The translations under genes were made by a program, and so were the position numbers. Below are positions 55,037-63,737 of a stretch of DNA of 64,000 nucleotides, in pieces. Location: NCBI RefSeq assembly GCF_018455725.1, contig NZ_JAHCLR010000022.1:1-64000 (forward strand), written 5' to 3'. Source of the DNA: Mycolicibacter acidiphilus. Its GTDB lineage: Bacteria; Actinomycetota; Actinomycetes; Mycobacteriales; Mycobacteriaceae. Numbering within the stretch: position 1 is the first letter of the stretch; each line of letters opens with the position of its first letter. The notes beneath the pieces were generated by a model, which saw only the letters and a program-made list of their open reading frames with translations, was not told the DNA's origin and did no database searches.

Positions 55037-56053
55037 TCAGCCGTGCCTGCTGACCGTGTAGTCGACCAGGCTGGCGAGCGCCGCACGGCCGACGCAGTCG
55101 GGCAGCGCGGCCAGTTCGGCGCGGGCCTGCGCGGCGTAGTCGGCCACCGTCTCCTTGGCCTTGGCCATCCCCGGTGAGGTGCGCAGCAGCGCCAGCGCCT
55201 CGGCGAGCACGTCGTCGTCGGTGACCGGCCCGGCCAGCAGGGTCCGCAGCCGTTCGACCGACGCGTCGCTCTCCCGCAGCGCGTAGAGCACCGGCAGCGT
55301 GTGCACGCCCTCCCGCAGATCGGTGCCGGGCAGCTTGCCGGACTCATCCGGGTCGCTGTCGATGTCGATGATGTCGTCGGAGATCTGGAACGCGGTGCCG
55401 ACGATGCCGCCGAGCCGGGCCAGCCGCTCGACCTGGTCGGCGTCGGCGCCGGAGAATGTCGCCCCGAACCGGCCGGACGCCGAGATCAGGCAGGCGGTCT
55501 TCTCGTACACCACCTTCAGGTAGTGCTCGATCTCGTCGACGTCACCGGCACTCCCGCGGGTCTCCCGCATCTGACCGGTCACCAGCTGGGCGAACGTCTC
55601 GGCGATGATCCGCACCGCCTCCGGCCCGAGCCGCGACGTCAGCCGCGACGCGGTGGCGAACAGGTAGTCGCCGGCCAGGATCGCGATGTTGTTGCCCCAC
55701 CGGGCATTGGCGCTGGGCGCCCCGCGGCGGATCTGCGCCTCGTCCATCACGTCGTCGTGGTACAGCGTGGCCAGGTGCACCAACTCGATCACCGCGCCGG
55801 CCACCGTCACCTGCCAGGCGTCCGGTTCCGGGCCGAGCTGGGCGGAGAGCACCGTGAACAGCGGCCGGAAGCGCTTGCCGCCGGCGTCGAACAGGTGGGT
55901 CACCGCCTCGGTCATCAGCTCGTCGCCACCGCGCAGTTCGGCGTCCATCAGCTTCTCGATGCGCGCCACCCCGTCACGCACCTCGCCGGCGAACGCCGGA
56001 TCGCCGAAGGCGCTGAAGTCCAAGCCCGCCACCACACTCGCCGGTGTCCTCAC
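55037..56053 (-). CDS. grcC1: Polyprenyl diphosphate synthase GrcC1-type
   Basis: A 338-residue trans-isoprenyl diphosphate synthase. The first Asp-rich motif is YHDDVMDEA, the second DDIIDIDSDPDE; GGKRFRP binds diphosphate. It extends isoprenoid chains, probably supplying the nonaprenyl tail of menaquinone that MenA and MenJ later use. GTG 56053 is chosen as the length then matches Rv0562, and there is a TATGTT box six bases before it, implying a leaderless mRNA. Divergent from menJ by 21 bases. Confidence 0.9.
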   Translation of the reverse strand: MRTPASVVAGLDFSAFGDPAFAGEVRDGVARIEKLMDAELRGGDELMTEAVTHLFDAGGKRFRPLFTVLSAQLGPEPDAWQVTVAGAVIELVHLATLYHDDVMDEAQIRRGAPSANARWGNNIAILAGDYLFATASRLTSRLGPEAVRIIAETFAQLVTGQMRETRGSAGDVDEIEHYLKVVYEKTACLISASGRFGATFSGADADQVERLARLGGIVGTAFQISDDIIDIDSDPDESGKLPGTDLREGVHTLPVLYALRESDASVERLRTLLAGPVTDDDVLAEALALLRTSPGMAKAKETVADYAAQARAELAALPDCVGRAALASLVDYTVSRHG

Positions 56054-56074
56054 GGCTCCAACATACTGGTCACC
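56054..56074. promoter_or_regulatory. Divergent leaderless promoter, grcC1 / menJ
   Basis: The two start codons are 21 bases apart. Minus-strand TATGTT (56060-56065) stands six bases before the grcC1 GTG, and plus-strand CATACT (56062-56067) stands seven bases before the menJ GTG. The two boxes overlap, so the genes probably share one opening region and compete or coordinate. Confidence 0.55.
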
Positions 56075-57319
56075 GTGAATGCCAGCGCTGACATGGTGGC
56101 CGATGTGGTGGTGGTGGGCGCCGGACCGGCCGGGTCGGCGGCCGCCGCCTGGGCCGCCCGGTCGGGCCGGGACGTGCTGGTGATCGACGCGGCGAGCTTC
56201 CCGCGCGACAAGCCCTGCGGCGACGGGCTGACCCCGCGCGCCGTGCAGCAACTGGAGTTGCTGGGGCTGGGCGACTGGCTCGACGCCCACATCCGGCACC
56301 GCGGCTTAAGGATGTCCGGATTCGGTGGCGAGGTGCAGGTCGAGTGGCCCGGGCCGGCGTTCCCGTCGACCGGCAGCGCCGCGCCGCGCACCGAACTCGA
56401 TGAGCGGATCCGCAAGGTCGCCGAAGAGTCCGGCGCCCGAATGCTGCTGGGCCGCAAGGCCGTCGGCGCGCACCACGACGCGGCGGGTCGGGTGCGTGCG
56501 GTGGTGCTGGCCGACGGCGCCGAGGTCGGCTGCCGGTCGCTGATCGTCGCCGACGGGGCCCGTTCGGTACTCGGCCGGGCACTGGGCCGCCACTGGCATC
56601 AGGAGACGGTGTACGGGGTGGCGGCCCGCGGATATCTGACGTCGGCGCGCAGCGACGAGCCGTGGCTGACCTCGCACCTGGAGCTGCGCTCCCCCGACGG
56701 CGCGACGCTGCCCGGCTACGGCTGGATCTTCCCGCTCGGCAACGGCGAGGTGAACATCGGCGTCGGCGCACTGGCCACCGTCAAACGTCCCGCCGACGTG
56801 GCGCTGCGGCCGCTGATGAGCTACTACGCCGACCTGCGCCGCGACGAGTGGGGCTTCGACGGGCCGGTGCGCGCACCGGCGAGCGCGCTGCTGCCGATGG
56901 GCGGCGCCGTGTCGGGGGTGGCCGGGCCGAACTGGATGCTGATCGGCGACGCCGCGGCGTGCGTCAACCCGCTCAACGGCGAGGGCATCGACTACGGGCT
57001 GGAGACCGGTCTGCTGGCCAGCCAGATGCTGGGCGATGCTGGACCGTCCGCTGACCTCACGCACGCCTGGCCGGCGGAACTGCAGGCCCGCTACGCCCGA
57101 GGCTTCTCGGTGGCCCGACGGCTCGGGCTGCTGCTGACGTTCCCGAAGTTCCTGCCGCGCACCGGCCCGCTGGCGATGCGGTCGACAGCGCTGATGGGGG
57201 TGGCGGTGCGGGTGATGGCCAACCTGGTCACCGACGACGACGCGGACTGGGTGGCCCGGGCGTGGCGCGGCGGCGGCCGGCTGTCCCGGCTGATCGACCG
57301 TCGGCCCCCGTTCGCTTAG
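56075..57319 (+). CDS. menJ: Menaquinone reductase MenJ
   Basis: A 414-residue geranylgeranyl-reductase-family flavoprotein. VVVVGAGPAGSAAAAW binds FAD, DKPCGDGLTP contains the conserved Cys, and LIGDAAACVNPLNGEGIDY is the second FAD motif. It saturates the beta-isoprene unit of menaquinone-9, as characterised for Rv0561c. GTG 56075 follows directly after CACC with no ribosome site; ATG 56093 is an alternative. It is divergent from grcC1, which supplies the isoprenoid substrate. Confidence 0.92.
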   Translation: MNASADMVADVVVVGAGPAGSAAAAWAARSGRDVLVIDAASFPRDKPCGDGLTPRAVQQLELLGLGDWLDAHIRHRGLRMSGFGGEVQVEWPGPAFPSTGSAAPRTELDERIRKVAEESGARMLLGRKAVGAHHDAAGRVRAVVLADGAEVGCRSLIVADGARSVLGRALGRHWHQETVYGVAARGYLTSARSDEPWLTSHLELRSPDGATLPGYGWIFPLGNGEVNIGVGALATVKRPADVALRPLMSYYADLRRDEWGFDGPVRAPASALLPMGGAVSGVAGPNWMLIGDAAACVNPLNGEGIDYGLETGLLASQMLGDAGPSADLTHAWPAELQARYARGFSVARRLGLLLTFPKFLPRTGPLAMRSTALMGVAVRVMANLVTDDDADWVARAWRGGGRLSRLIDRRPPFA

Positions 57320-57410
57320 CGCGACCGTGCACAAGCGTCCGGTATCTCCCCAGGTCGGGGTGAACTTTTCTGCACGCTCGGCGCAGGGGTGGGGTCAGCG
57401 GGTGGCGGGG

Positions 57411-58094
57411 TCAGCGGACAGCGCTGTGCAGCGCCACGATGCCGCCGGTGAGGTTGCGCCACCGCACCCCCGACCAGCCGGCCTGCTCGATGCGCCGCGC
57501 CAACTCCGCCTGATCCGGCCAGGCCCGGATCGACTCGGCCAGATACACGTAGGCGTCCGGGTTCGACGACACCGCGCGGGCCACCGCCGGCAGCGCCCGC
57601 ATCAGGTACTCCTTGTAGGCCGTGGCGAACACCGGGACGGTCGGGGTGGAGAACTCGCAGACCACCAGCCGCCCGCCGGGCCGGGTCACCCGCGCCATCT
57701 CCCGCAGGCCCGCGACGTGATCGACGACGTTGCGCAGGCCGAAGCTGATCGTGACCGCGTCGAACACCGCGTCGCCGAACGGCAGCGCCGTGGCGTCACC
57801 GGCGACCTTCGGCACCGGCCGTCCCCGGCCGGCGGCCAGCATCCCGACGGAGAAGTCCGTCGCCACGCACCAGGCCCCGGATTTCGCCAGTTCCACCGTG
57901 GACACCGCGGTGCCCGCCGCCAGATCCAGCACCTTCTGCCCGGGCTGCAGCGCCAACTCCCGGCGGGTGGCCCGTCGCCAGGCCCGGTCCCGGCCCAGCG
58001 ACAGCACGGTGTTGGTCACGTCGTACCGGCGAGCGACACCATCGAACATGGCCGCTACCGCATGCGGGTCTTTGTCCAGGTTCGCGCGGCTCAC
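57411..58094 (-). CDS. menG: Demethylmenaquinone methyltransferase
   Basis: A 227-residue UbiE/MenG methyltransferase. [16 protein letters not shown] is SAM motif [11 protein letters not shown] and [14 protein letters not shown] are typical, and the opening [12 protein letters not shown] is the family signature. It makes the last methylation of menaquinone. GTG 58094 is chosen because TAGCGT lies seven bases upstream (leaderless) and the length matches Rv0558. Divergent from the DsbA-like gene. Confidence 0.93.
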   Translation of the reverse strand: MSRANLDKDPHAVAAMFDGVARRYDVTNTVLSLGRDRAWRRATRRELALQPGQKVLDLAAGTAVSTVELAKSGAWCVATDFSVGMLAAGRGRPVPKVAGDATALPFGDAVFDAVTISFGLRNVVDHVAGLREMARVTRPGGRLVVCEFSTPTVPVFATAYKEYLMRALPAVARAVSSNPDAYVYLAESIRAWPDQAELARRIEQAGWSGVRWRNLTGGIVALHSAVR

Positions 58095-58118
58095 GGCGAC
58101 GACGCTACCCTGTCCCCC
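58095..58118. promoter_or_regulatory. Divergent leaderless promoter with shared -10, menG / DsbA-like
   Basis: Minus-strand TAGCGT occupies 58102-58107 and plus-strand TACCCT 58106-58111. They overlap by the two bases TA at 58106-58107. Each box ends exactly seven bases before the corresponding start codon (58094 and 58119), so both mRNAs should begin at their start codons. Confidence 0.65.
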
Positions 58119-58757
58119 ATGCGATCCTGGACCGCTGCGGTGCTCACCGCGACAGCCTGCGCGCTCATGACAGCAGGGACCGCGCACGCCGATGCGCCGG
58201 CCACCGCCCTGAGTCCCGACCACTACGGGGTGACCGCGGGTTCTCCCGACGCCCCGGTCCAACTGGAGTTGTTCTGCGACCCGCAGTGCCCGGAGTGCGC
58301 CAAGTTCGAGGCCGCCTCCGGTGCCAGCCTCGGGCGCCACCTGGCCGCCGGCGACGTGGCGGTCACCTACCGCTGGATGACGTTCCTGGATGCCCGCCGC
58401 AACAACGACGTCTCCGCGCGGGTCGGCAACGCGCTGATGGCGGCCGCCGGCCCGGACACCTCGGCCGTCGCCTACCAGACGTTCGCCGAGAACCTGTACC
58501 GCAAGGCCGGCGCCCCGAGCGTGGCGGACGTCGCGGTCACCGCCCGGGAGAGCGGGCTGCCGGAGACGGCGGTGCAGCGCATCGAGTCCGGCCAGCCGGC
58601 CGTCGACCCCACCTCGATGAACGCGTTCAACCGGGTGCAGCTACTTGCGGCGAACCCGGAAAAGCCGGGCACGCCAACGGTTTACGACACCCGGTCGCGG
58701 ACCGTCGTCGACACCGGCGACACCGGCTGGCTGGATCGGCTCGTGCAGGACCGCTGA
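58119..58757 (+). CDS. Secreted DsbA-like thioredoxin-fold protein
   Basis: A 212-residue protein with an N-terminal signal peptide (cleavage near AHADAP, residue ~25). The active-site CPEC follows LELFCDPQ, in the Thioredoxin_4 fold. It may oxidise or isomerise disulphides outside the membrane. The start ATG lies seven bases after TACCCT and has no ribosome site. Such a gene is not part of the remembered M. tuberculosis order at this point. Confidence 0.85.
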   Translation: MRSWTAAVLTATACALMTAGTAHADAPATALSPDHYGVTAGSPDAPVQLELFCDPQCPECAKFEAASGASLGRHLAAGDVAVTYRWMTFLDARRNNDVSARVGNALMAAAGPDTSAVAYQTFAENLYRKAGAPSVADVAVTARESGLPETAVQRIESGQPAVDPTSMNAFNRVQLLAANPEKPGTPTVYDTRSRTVVDTGDTGWLDRLVQDR

Positions 58758-58787
58758 TCGTTCAGCAGTATGCCGTTGCCCGTCCGG

Positions 58788-59048
58788 TCACCACTGCCCG
58801 CCACCTGCGACGTACGGGTTCTGAGTCTGGCCCGTGTCGGGGTCGGTCGCCGGCGCCCAGGGCAATGCGGGCGGGTTGTATCGTCCATCGGGCTGCAGTC
58901 CCACCGGCTCGCAGGGGTCCGACCATGAACCCGCGTTACCGGTCGGGTCGTACGCGCAGTACGGAAACGGTGCAGGATCCGCACCGGCATTAGCCGTGGC
59001 TACCAGCGAAGTCCCGGCGACGCCCAGCGCGGCCAGGAGTCGTCTCAT
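58788..59048 (-). CDS. Small secreted protein
   Basis: An 86-residue protein with a signal peptide (RRLLAALGVAGTSLVATANA) and a short mature part rich in Pro, Gly, Trp and Tyr, including one Cys pair. The mature part (PYCAYDPTGNAG) is typical of tiny mycobacterial exported proteins of unknown function. ATG 59048 is chosen because it begins the signal; the open frame to 59087 has no support. It lies 23 bases after the nuclease gene stop. Confidence 0.7.
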   Translation of the reverse strand: MRRLLAALGVAGTSLVATANAGADPAPFPYCAYDPTGNAGSWSDPCEPVGLQPDGRYNPPALPWAPATDPDTGQTQNPYVAGGGQW

Positions 59049-59071
59049 CGACCCACCGCGTACGAGCTGAA

Positions 59072-59590
59072 TCACCGGGCCGGACATTGCGAACTGCCCG
59101 CCGGTCCAACGTCTTCGGGGACGACGTCCCGGCTCGCTGCGATGCGCTTCAAAACAGTCTCAATCTCAAACGCGGCCATTTCCGATTCCCGTCGCGCGTC
59201 TCCCTCGACAGCGGAATCGTCTGGATACCAATAAATTCGCCATTTGCCGCTTTCGGGTTTCTGCTGCGCCAGCTCGCGCGCGCGGACCATTTCCAGCAGC
59301 CAGGCACGGTTTCCTGCTACGTCAACCAGAGCCAACCAATCGGCCTCATACGCTGGGCTGAAAACCCACCCATACGAGAGCGGCCCCTTGCCGCCGGCGG
59401 GCACGGGCTCCCACAGCGCCTTGACCTGTATCGTCGCGGCCCGATTCACACCGGGTACGTACATCACCAAATCGATACCCGAATCGGTGGTCATTCGCGC
59501 ACTGTCAATTCCGTGCTTCAACAGCTTGTAGGTCACCAGCACCTCACCGGCTGCCCCGATGATCTGCGTCCGCACCTTCCCAGTGCTCAT
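59072..59590 (-). CDS. PD-(D/E)xK nuclease-like protein
   Basis: A 172-residue protein with an endonuclease-like core: GAAGEVLVTYKLLKHGID carries the first Glu, TTDSGIDLVMY the Asp, and AATIQVKALW the Q-x-K. This order matches small DUF4365-type or homing-nuclease-like proteins. The rest is mixed alpha/beta. A function as a DNase or repair nuclease is plausible but unproven. Start at 59590 (ATG) is 12 bases downstream of the excalibur gene stop. Confidence 0.65.
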   Translation of the reverse strand: MSTGKVRTQIIGAAGEVLVTYKLLKHGIDSARMTTDSGIDLVMYVPGVNRAATIQVKALWEPVPAGGKGPLSYGWVFSPAYEADWLALVDVAGNRAWLLEMVRARELAQQKPESGKWRIYWYPDDSAVEGDARRESEMAAFEIETVLKRIAASRDVVPEDVGPAGSSQCPAR

Positions 59591-59602
59591 TCGACTCTGC
59601 CG

Positions 59603-59800
59603 TTACTCGCAGGCAATGCCGTCCCCATCGCGGTCGAGCTTTGAACGGTAGCCGGGGTCACCCTCGTGAAGGGGCGCCACTCCTGCGTCCCGGGCTTCAG
59701 CGCAGTTCTTGTAGTACGGCTCTGCGGCTGCGACCGGGACGGTTGCGAAGCCGACTGCGAATGCGAGCGCCCCGGCGATGGCCACGGTACGACGGATCAT
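59603..59800 (-). CDS. Excalibur calcium-binding domain protein, secreted
   Basis: A 65-residue protein with a signal peptide (to about residue 26) and the Excalibur motif YYKNCAEARDAGVAPL plus LDRDGDGIACE, where Cys pair and the DxDxDG loop bind calcium. The ATG has GAGGAGCC upstream. The motif is common in secreted or cell-wall actinobacterial proteins. It lies between the DUF3592 gene and the nuclease gene. Confidence 0.85.
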   Translation of the reverse strand: MIRRTVAIAGALAFAVGFATVPVAAAEPYYKNCAEARDAGVAPLHEGDPGYRSKLDRDGDGIACE

Positions 59801-59904
59801 TGAAAGGCTCCTCGCCGGTAAGGGCCGTCGCCCGCTGCTGGACGCGCCGGATGAAATTCGCCGGAGCCTAACAAACGATTATGTTTCCGGCAAAAGATCC
59901 GCTG

Positions 59905-60414
59905 CTAGCGACTCCCCCACCGTCTGTCGACGACGGCCAACCCGGCCAGCGCGGCCCCGCCGATCAGCCAGGCCAGCACCGCGATCGACCCGGCCGGGAT
60001 GATCGCCAGCGCCGCGGTACGGTGCTGCACCCGGACCAGATCCGGGTCGGACTTGTCGTATTCGACGTAAATCCGCATGCCCGTGGCCAATTCGGACGGA
60101 TACAGCACCCCGAGCTCCGGCCGGTAGGTCACCCGGTCCGGGGTGACGAACTCGATCGTGGACCGGCGCGGCCCGGCACTGAGCACCTCCGCCTCGGCCA
60201 CGCCCATGTTGCCTTCGATCGCGATGTCGTTGCGCCAGGCGCCGGCGACCAGCAGCACCGACTGCAGCGTCACCATCGCGACGAAGATCAGCACGCCGAT
60301 CCGGCTGAAACGCAGCGCCCGACCAGCCCGGCTGTCCGGCGGTGTGCCGTTGCCGCCGTGAATCAGGGTGTGGCACAACTCCTTCGACGTCGCCACCAGC
60401 CGGGCTAACTTCAC
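59905..60414 (-). CDS. DUF3592-like conserved membrane protein
   Basis: A 169-residue protein with two membrane helices ([20 protein letters not shown] and the C-terminal [22 protein letters not shown]) and a beta-rich domain between ([20 protein letters not shown]). It matches Rv0556. GTG 60414 overlaps the menD stop as GTGA (60411-60414). It is translated with menD but its role in menaquinone synthesis is unproven. Confidence 0.88.
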   Translation of the reverse strand: MKLARLVATSKELCHTLIHGGNGTPPDSRAGRALRFSRIGVLIFVAMVTLQSVLLVAGAWRNDIAIEGNMGVAEAEVLSAGPRRSTIEFVTPDRVTYRPELGVLYPSELATGMRIYVEYDKSDPDLVRVQHRTAALAIIPAGSIAVLAWLIGGAALAGLAVVDRRWGSR

Positions 60415-62072
60415 AGGGCCGCCTTGATCGCCGCATGCAGCGCGCGCAGTGAGGACCGGTCCGCCTTGACCTCGATCACCCGCATGCCGTCGGCGGGTTC
60501 GGCCAGCGCGGCCGGCAGCGCGTCGCAGTCGACCTGCTGGAAGTCCACCCGGTGGGCACCGCACAGCGCGGCGATGTCGACGTCGTGCGGGGTGCCGAAG
60601 ATCCGCGACGACACGTCCGAGAATCGCGGGTCGCCCTGCTCCAGCAGTTCGAAGATGCCGCCGCCGTTGTCGTTGGAGACCACGATCGTCAGGTTGCGCG
60701 GCCTCGGTTCGGTGGGCCCGATCAGCAGCCCGGAGCTGTCGTGGACGAACGTCAGGTCGCCGATCAGCGCGACGGTGCGGGCGGAATCGGACCCGCGCTG
60801 CGCCCTTTCAAAAGCCAGCGCCGCACCGATCGCGGTGGACACCGTGCCGTCGATGCCGGAGACCCCGCGGTTGGACCGCACCACGACGTTATCGGCCCCG
60901 CGCGCGCCGCCGAGGCCCGCCAGCGCGACGTCGCGCACCGGGTTGGAGGCGCCCAGCACCAGTTGGTCGCCGGGGCGCAGCGCCGCGGACACCGCGGCGG
61001 CGACGTGCAGCCCGGTGGTGCTCGGGTGCGCCGCCAGCTGGCCGTGCACCGCGGCCAGCGCCGCGGCGTTGAGTTCGGCGCAGCGGCGCAGCCACGCCGG
61101 GTTCGGCGCACCGGTGGTGATCGCCCGGGTGCCGGTGGCCTCGGAGTTACCCGACACGTCCGGCCAGCGCGGCCCGGTGGTCAGCGCGTACACCGGCACG
61201 CTGCCGTCGGCCAGCAGCGTCGAGACGCTGCGGTGCAGGGTCGGCCGGCCGAGCATCAGCACCTGAGCCGGGCGCAGCAGCGGCAGCGCCAGCGGGTGCA
61301 GCGGCGTGGCCGGCAGTGGTGCGGTCGGCTCGGCGACGGTGGGCAGCGCCGCCAGGTTCGGGTGCACCCCGGCGCCGTGCCCGGCGATCACCACGGTGTC
61401 CGGGGTCAGGTCGACGTCCAGCGGCTGATCGAAGCTGACCGGCGGGGTGTAGGTCCACGGCACCCCGCCGGGCCGGCCGGGTGGATAGCCGCCGGCGTCG
61501 TCCGCCTCGGGCACCAGCGGTTCCCGCAGCGGGATGTCGAACTGCACCGGGCCGGCGTTGGCGGTGCGAGATCCGGTGGCGGCGGCCAACACTCGACAGA
61601 CCGCCGAGCGCCAGGTGGCGTTCAGCGCGTCCAACCGGGCCGGGTCGTCCTCCGCCAGCCCCAGGCTGATCGTGGCCCGCACCTGGGTGCCGAAGTAGCC
61701 GAGCTGCTCCATGGTCTGGTTGGCGCCGGTGCCCAGCAGTTCGTAGGGCCGGTTGGCGCTCAGCACGATCAGCGGCACCCGCGCGTAGTTGGCCTCCACC
61801 ACCGCCGGGCCCAGGTTGGCCACCGCGGTGCCCGACGTCATCGCGATGCACACCGGGGCGTCGGCCCCGACCGCCAGTCCGATCGCCAGGTAGCCGGCGG
61901 TGCGCTCGTCGATGCGCACATGCAGCCGCAACCGGCCCGTCCTGTCGGCGTCGGCCAGTGCGAACGCCAGCGGGGCGTTGCGGGAGCCCGGGCACAGCAC
62001 GACGTCGCGGACGCCGCCGCGGATCAGTTCGTCGACGACGATCCGGGCCTGCGCCGTCGAGGGATTGCTCAC
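60411..62072 (-). CDS. menD: MenD, 2-succinyl-5-enolpyruvyl-6-hydroxy-3-cyclohexene-1-carboxylate synthase
   Basis: A 553-residue thiamine-diphosphate enzyme that adds succinic semialdehyde-ThDP, from 2-oxoglutarate, to isochorismate. [13 protein letters not shown] and the ThDP motif [13 protein letters not shown] with SNDNGG are visible. It is the committed step of menaquinone synthesis. GTG 62072 lies six bases after TAGCCT on the minus strand (62079-62084), so it may be leaderless with its own promoter. The gene overlaps DUF3592 downstream; it matches Rv0555. Confidence 0.95.
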   Translation of the reverse strand: MSNPSTAQARIVVDELIRGGVRDVVLCPGSRNAPLAFALADADRTGRLRLHVRIDERTAGYLAIGLAVGADAPVCIAMTSGTAVANLGPAVVEANYARVPLIVLSANRPYELLGTGANQTMEQLGYFGTQVRATISLGLAEDDPARLDALNATWRSAVCRVLAAATGSRTANAGPVQFDIPLREPLVPEADDAGGYPPGRPGGVPWTYTPPVSFDQPLDVDLTPDTVVIAGHGAGVHPNLAALPTVAEPTAPLPATPLHPLALPLLRPAQVLMLGRPTLHRSVSTLLADGSVPVYALTTGPRWPDVSGNSEATGTRAITTGAPNPAWLRRCAELNAAALAAVHGQLAAHPSTTGLHVAAAVSAALRPGDQLVLGASNPVRDVALAGLGGARGADNVVVRSNRGVSGIDGTVSTAIGAALAFERAQRGSDSARTVALIGDLTFVHDSSGLLIGPTEPRPRNLTIVVSNDNGGGIFELLEQGDPRFSDVSSRIFGTPHDVDIAALCGAHRVDFQQVDCDALPAALAEPADGMRVIEVKADRSSLRALHAAIKAAL

Positions 62073-62084
62073 CGGTACAGGCTA
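62073..62084 (-). promoter_or_regulatory. Candidate leaderless promoter of menD
   Basis: TAGCCT on the minus strand (62079-62084) precedes the menD GTG by six bases, in the 19-base spacer after bpoC. It would let menD be transcribed separately from bpoC. Confidence 0.4.
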
Positions 62085-62091
62085 AATGTCA

Positions 62092-62922
62092 TCAGAAGCC
62101 GCCGGGTGGCGGCGGTGTCCACCGGTACTTCTTGCCGTCGATCTCGGTCAGGAACTCCAGTGCGGCCTTGTTGACGTCGTCGGGTTTCTCGATGAACCCG
62201 AGGTGACCGGCGTCGGGGATCTCCAGGTATCGGGCGCCGGGGATCGCGTCGGCGACCTCGCGGCTCAGGTGCGCCGGGGTGACGACGTCGTCGCCGAACC
62301 CGATCACCAGCACCGGTTGGGTGATGTTGGCGTAGGCCGGCAGCCGGTTGGTCAGCGGCGCGGCGTCGAGCTGGCAGCGCAGGCCCGGGGTGGACTTCAC
62401 CGGCCACATGGTGAACATCGCGATCCAGTCCTTGATGGCCGCGTCGTCGCTCAGCGTCTTCGGTGAGAAGCTTTCCAGCAGACGCATTTTCGCCTCGTAC
62501 TCGACGGGCAGTTCGACGCCGGACTCGGCGAGCTTCACCTCGGCCTGATAGAAGAAGTCGCGGGCCCGGTCGTGCCGGCCGCGGGTCGCCATCAGCACCG
62601 CGGACTTCACCAGCTCCGGGCGGGCCAGCATCAACTCCTGGGCGATGAACGCGCCCATCGACACCGCGACCAGCCGGACCGGGGCGATGTCGAGGGATTC
62701 GATCAGCTGCGCGGTGTCGGCGACCATGGTTTCGGTGGTGAAACCGGTGGCGTTCTCGGTGGCGCCGATGCCGCGGTTGTCGAAGGTGATCGGGCGGTAC
62801 CGGGCGATCTGGAAATCACGCACCTGGTGCAGATGCCAGCCGCGACCGGCTCCGCCGCGCCCGGCGATGAACAGGACCGGCTCGCCGTCGAAATTGCGGT
62901 CGTCGTACGCGAGGGTGGTCAC
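62092..62922 (-). CDS. bpoC: Alpha/beta hydrolase BpoC-type (Rv0554-like)
   Basis: A 276-residue hydrolase with oxyanion and substrate-loop features: FDNRGIGATENATG near residue 50, nucleophile AVSMGAFIAQE (Ser about 96; the usual first Gly is Ala) and ALDIAPVRLV before it. The C-terminal His is in DAGHLGFIEKP. It is annotated as a non-heme haloperoxidase in M. tuberculosis, though family proteins are serine hydrolases. Position between menC and menD hints at a MenH-like lyase role, unproven. Confidence 0.88.
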   Translation of the reverse strand: MTTLAYDDRNFDGEPVLFIAGRGGAGRGWHLHQVRDFQIARYRPITFDNRGIGATENATGFTTETMVADTAQLIESLDIAPVRLVAVSMGAFIAQELMLARPELVKSAVLMATRGRHDRARDFFYQAEVKLAESGVELPVEYEAKMRLLESFSPKTLSDDAAIKDWIAMFTMWPVKSTPGLRCQLDAAPLTNRLPAYANITQPVLVIGFGDDVVTPAHLSREVADAIPGARYLEIPDAGHLGFIEKPDDVNKAALEFLTEIDGKKYRWTPPPPGGF

Positions 62923-63037
62923 GTGTTGAGAACCTACGCGAGCGCCGCGCGGAACCGAAGCGGCGGGACGCCCGGGGGATGTGATCCGCGCGACGGCCCC
63001 GTCCTATGGTGTCAGGGTCACGACGCGAGGGACGGTG

Positions 63038-63736
63038 ATGCGACGACGGGCCGCCAGGGTGGGTTCAGCGCTGCTGCTGGCCTGCGCGGTGGTGAGCGGC
63101 TGCTCGGTGCGGATCGCGGGGGTGCCGGTGCCCGCCGACCACGACGGCCCGCGGCCGGTCGCCGCCGCACAACTCCCCGACGCGCTGCTGGACAGTTCCA
63201 CGGTCGCCGACATCATGGGGACCCTCAGCCTGGTGGTCCAGGATTCCCGGTCCCAGATGTTCGACGCCACCAAACAGTTCCCGGACCGGGACTGCCTGGT
63301 GGCGTGGATGCCGGCCGAGCAGTCGGTGTACGAGCGGTCCGGGTGGACGGCGATGTTCGCCCAGAGCCTGTGGGAGGCCGACGGGCAACCGGACCACGTG
63401 GTGATCCAGGCCGCGGTGGCGTTCGGATCCCGCGACGCGGCGCGCGCGTTCTACGACCAGGCCGCGCAGCTGTGGAAACCGTGCGGCGGGCGCAGCTTCA
63501 CCACCACCACCAAGGACGGTGCCAGCGAGACGCCGTGGGCGTTCGACGAGGTCTCCGAGGTCGACACCACGCTGTGGATGACCCAGCAGCAGGGCGACAG
63601 CGACGGGTGGGGGTGCCAGCGGGCGCTGCAGGTCACCAACAACGTGGCGATCGACGTGCTGGCCTGCAAGGTCGGCGTCGGCGACGAGGCGGTCACGATC
63701 GCGAACGGGATCGACGCGCAACTGCCCAGCGTGTGA
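63038..63736 (+). CDS. Lipoprotein with PknH-like sensor domain
   Basis: A 232-residue lipoprotein with signal and lipobox VVSGC. The mature part resembles the extracellular sensor domain of the kinase PknH: ATKQFPDRDCLVAW, YERSGW, GWGCQRALQVTNNVAIDVLAC (given here in parts), with cysteines in conserved places. It may bind an outside ligand. ATG 63038 is chosen with GAGGGACGG just upstream. It ends 1 base before the convergent menC. Confidence 0.85.
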   Translation: MRRRAARVGSALLLACAVVSGCSVRIAGVPVPADHDGPRPVAAAQLPDALLDSSTVADIMGTLSLVVQDSRSQMFDATKQFPDRDCLVAWMPAEQSVYERSGWTAMFAQSLWEADGQPDHVVIQAAVAFGSRDAARAFYDQAAQLWKPCGGRSFTTTTKDGASETPWAFDEVSEVDTTLWMTQQQGDSDGWGCQRALQVTNNVAIDVLACKVGVGDEAVTIANGIDAQLPSV

Positions 63737-63737
63737 G

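Noticed and set aside
55301-56074. Extended N-terminus of MenJ opposite grcC1
   Set aside because: Encodes no conserved sequence, and the FAD motif sits directly after the GTG at 56075.
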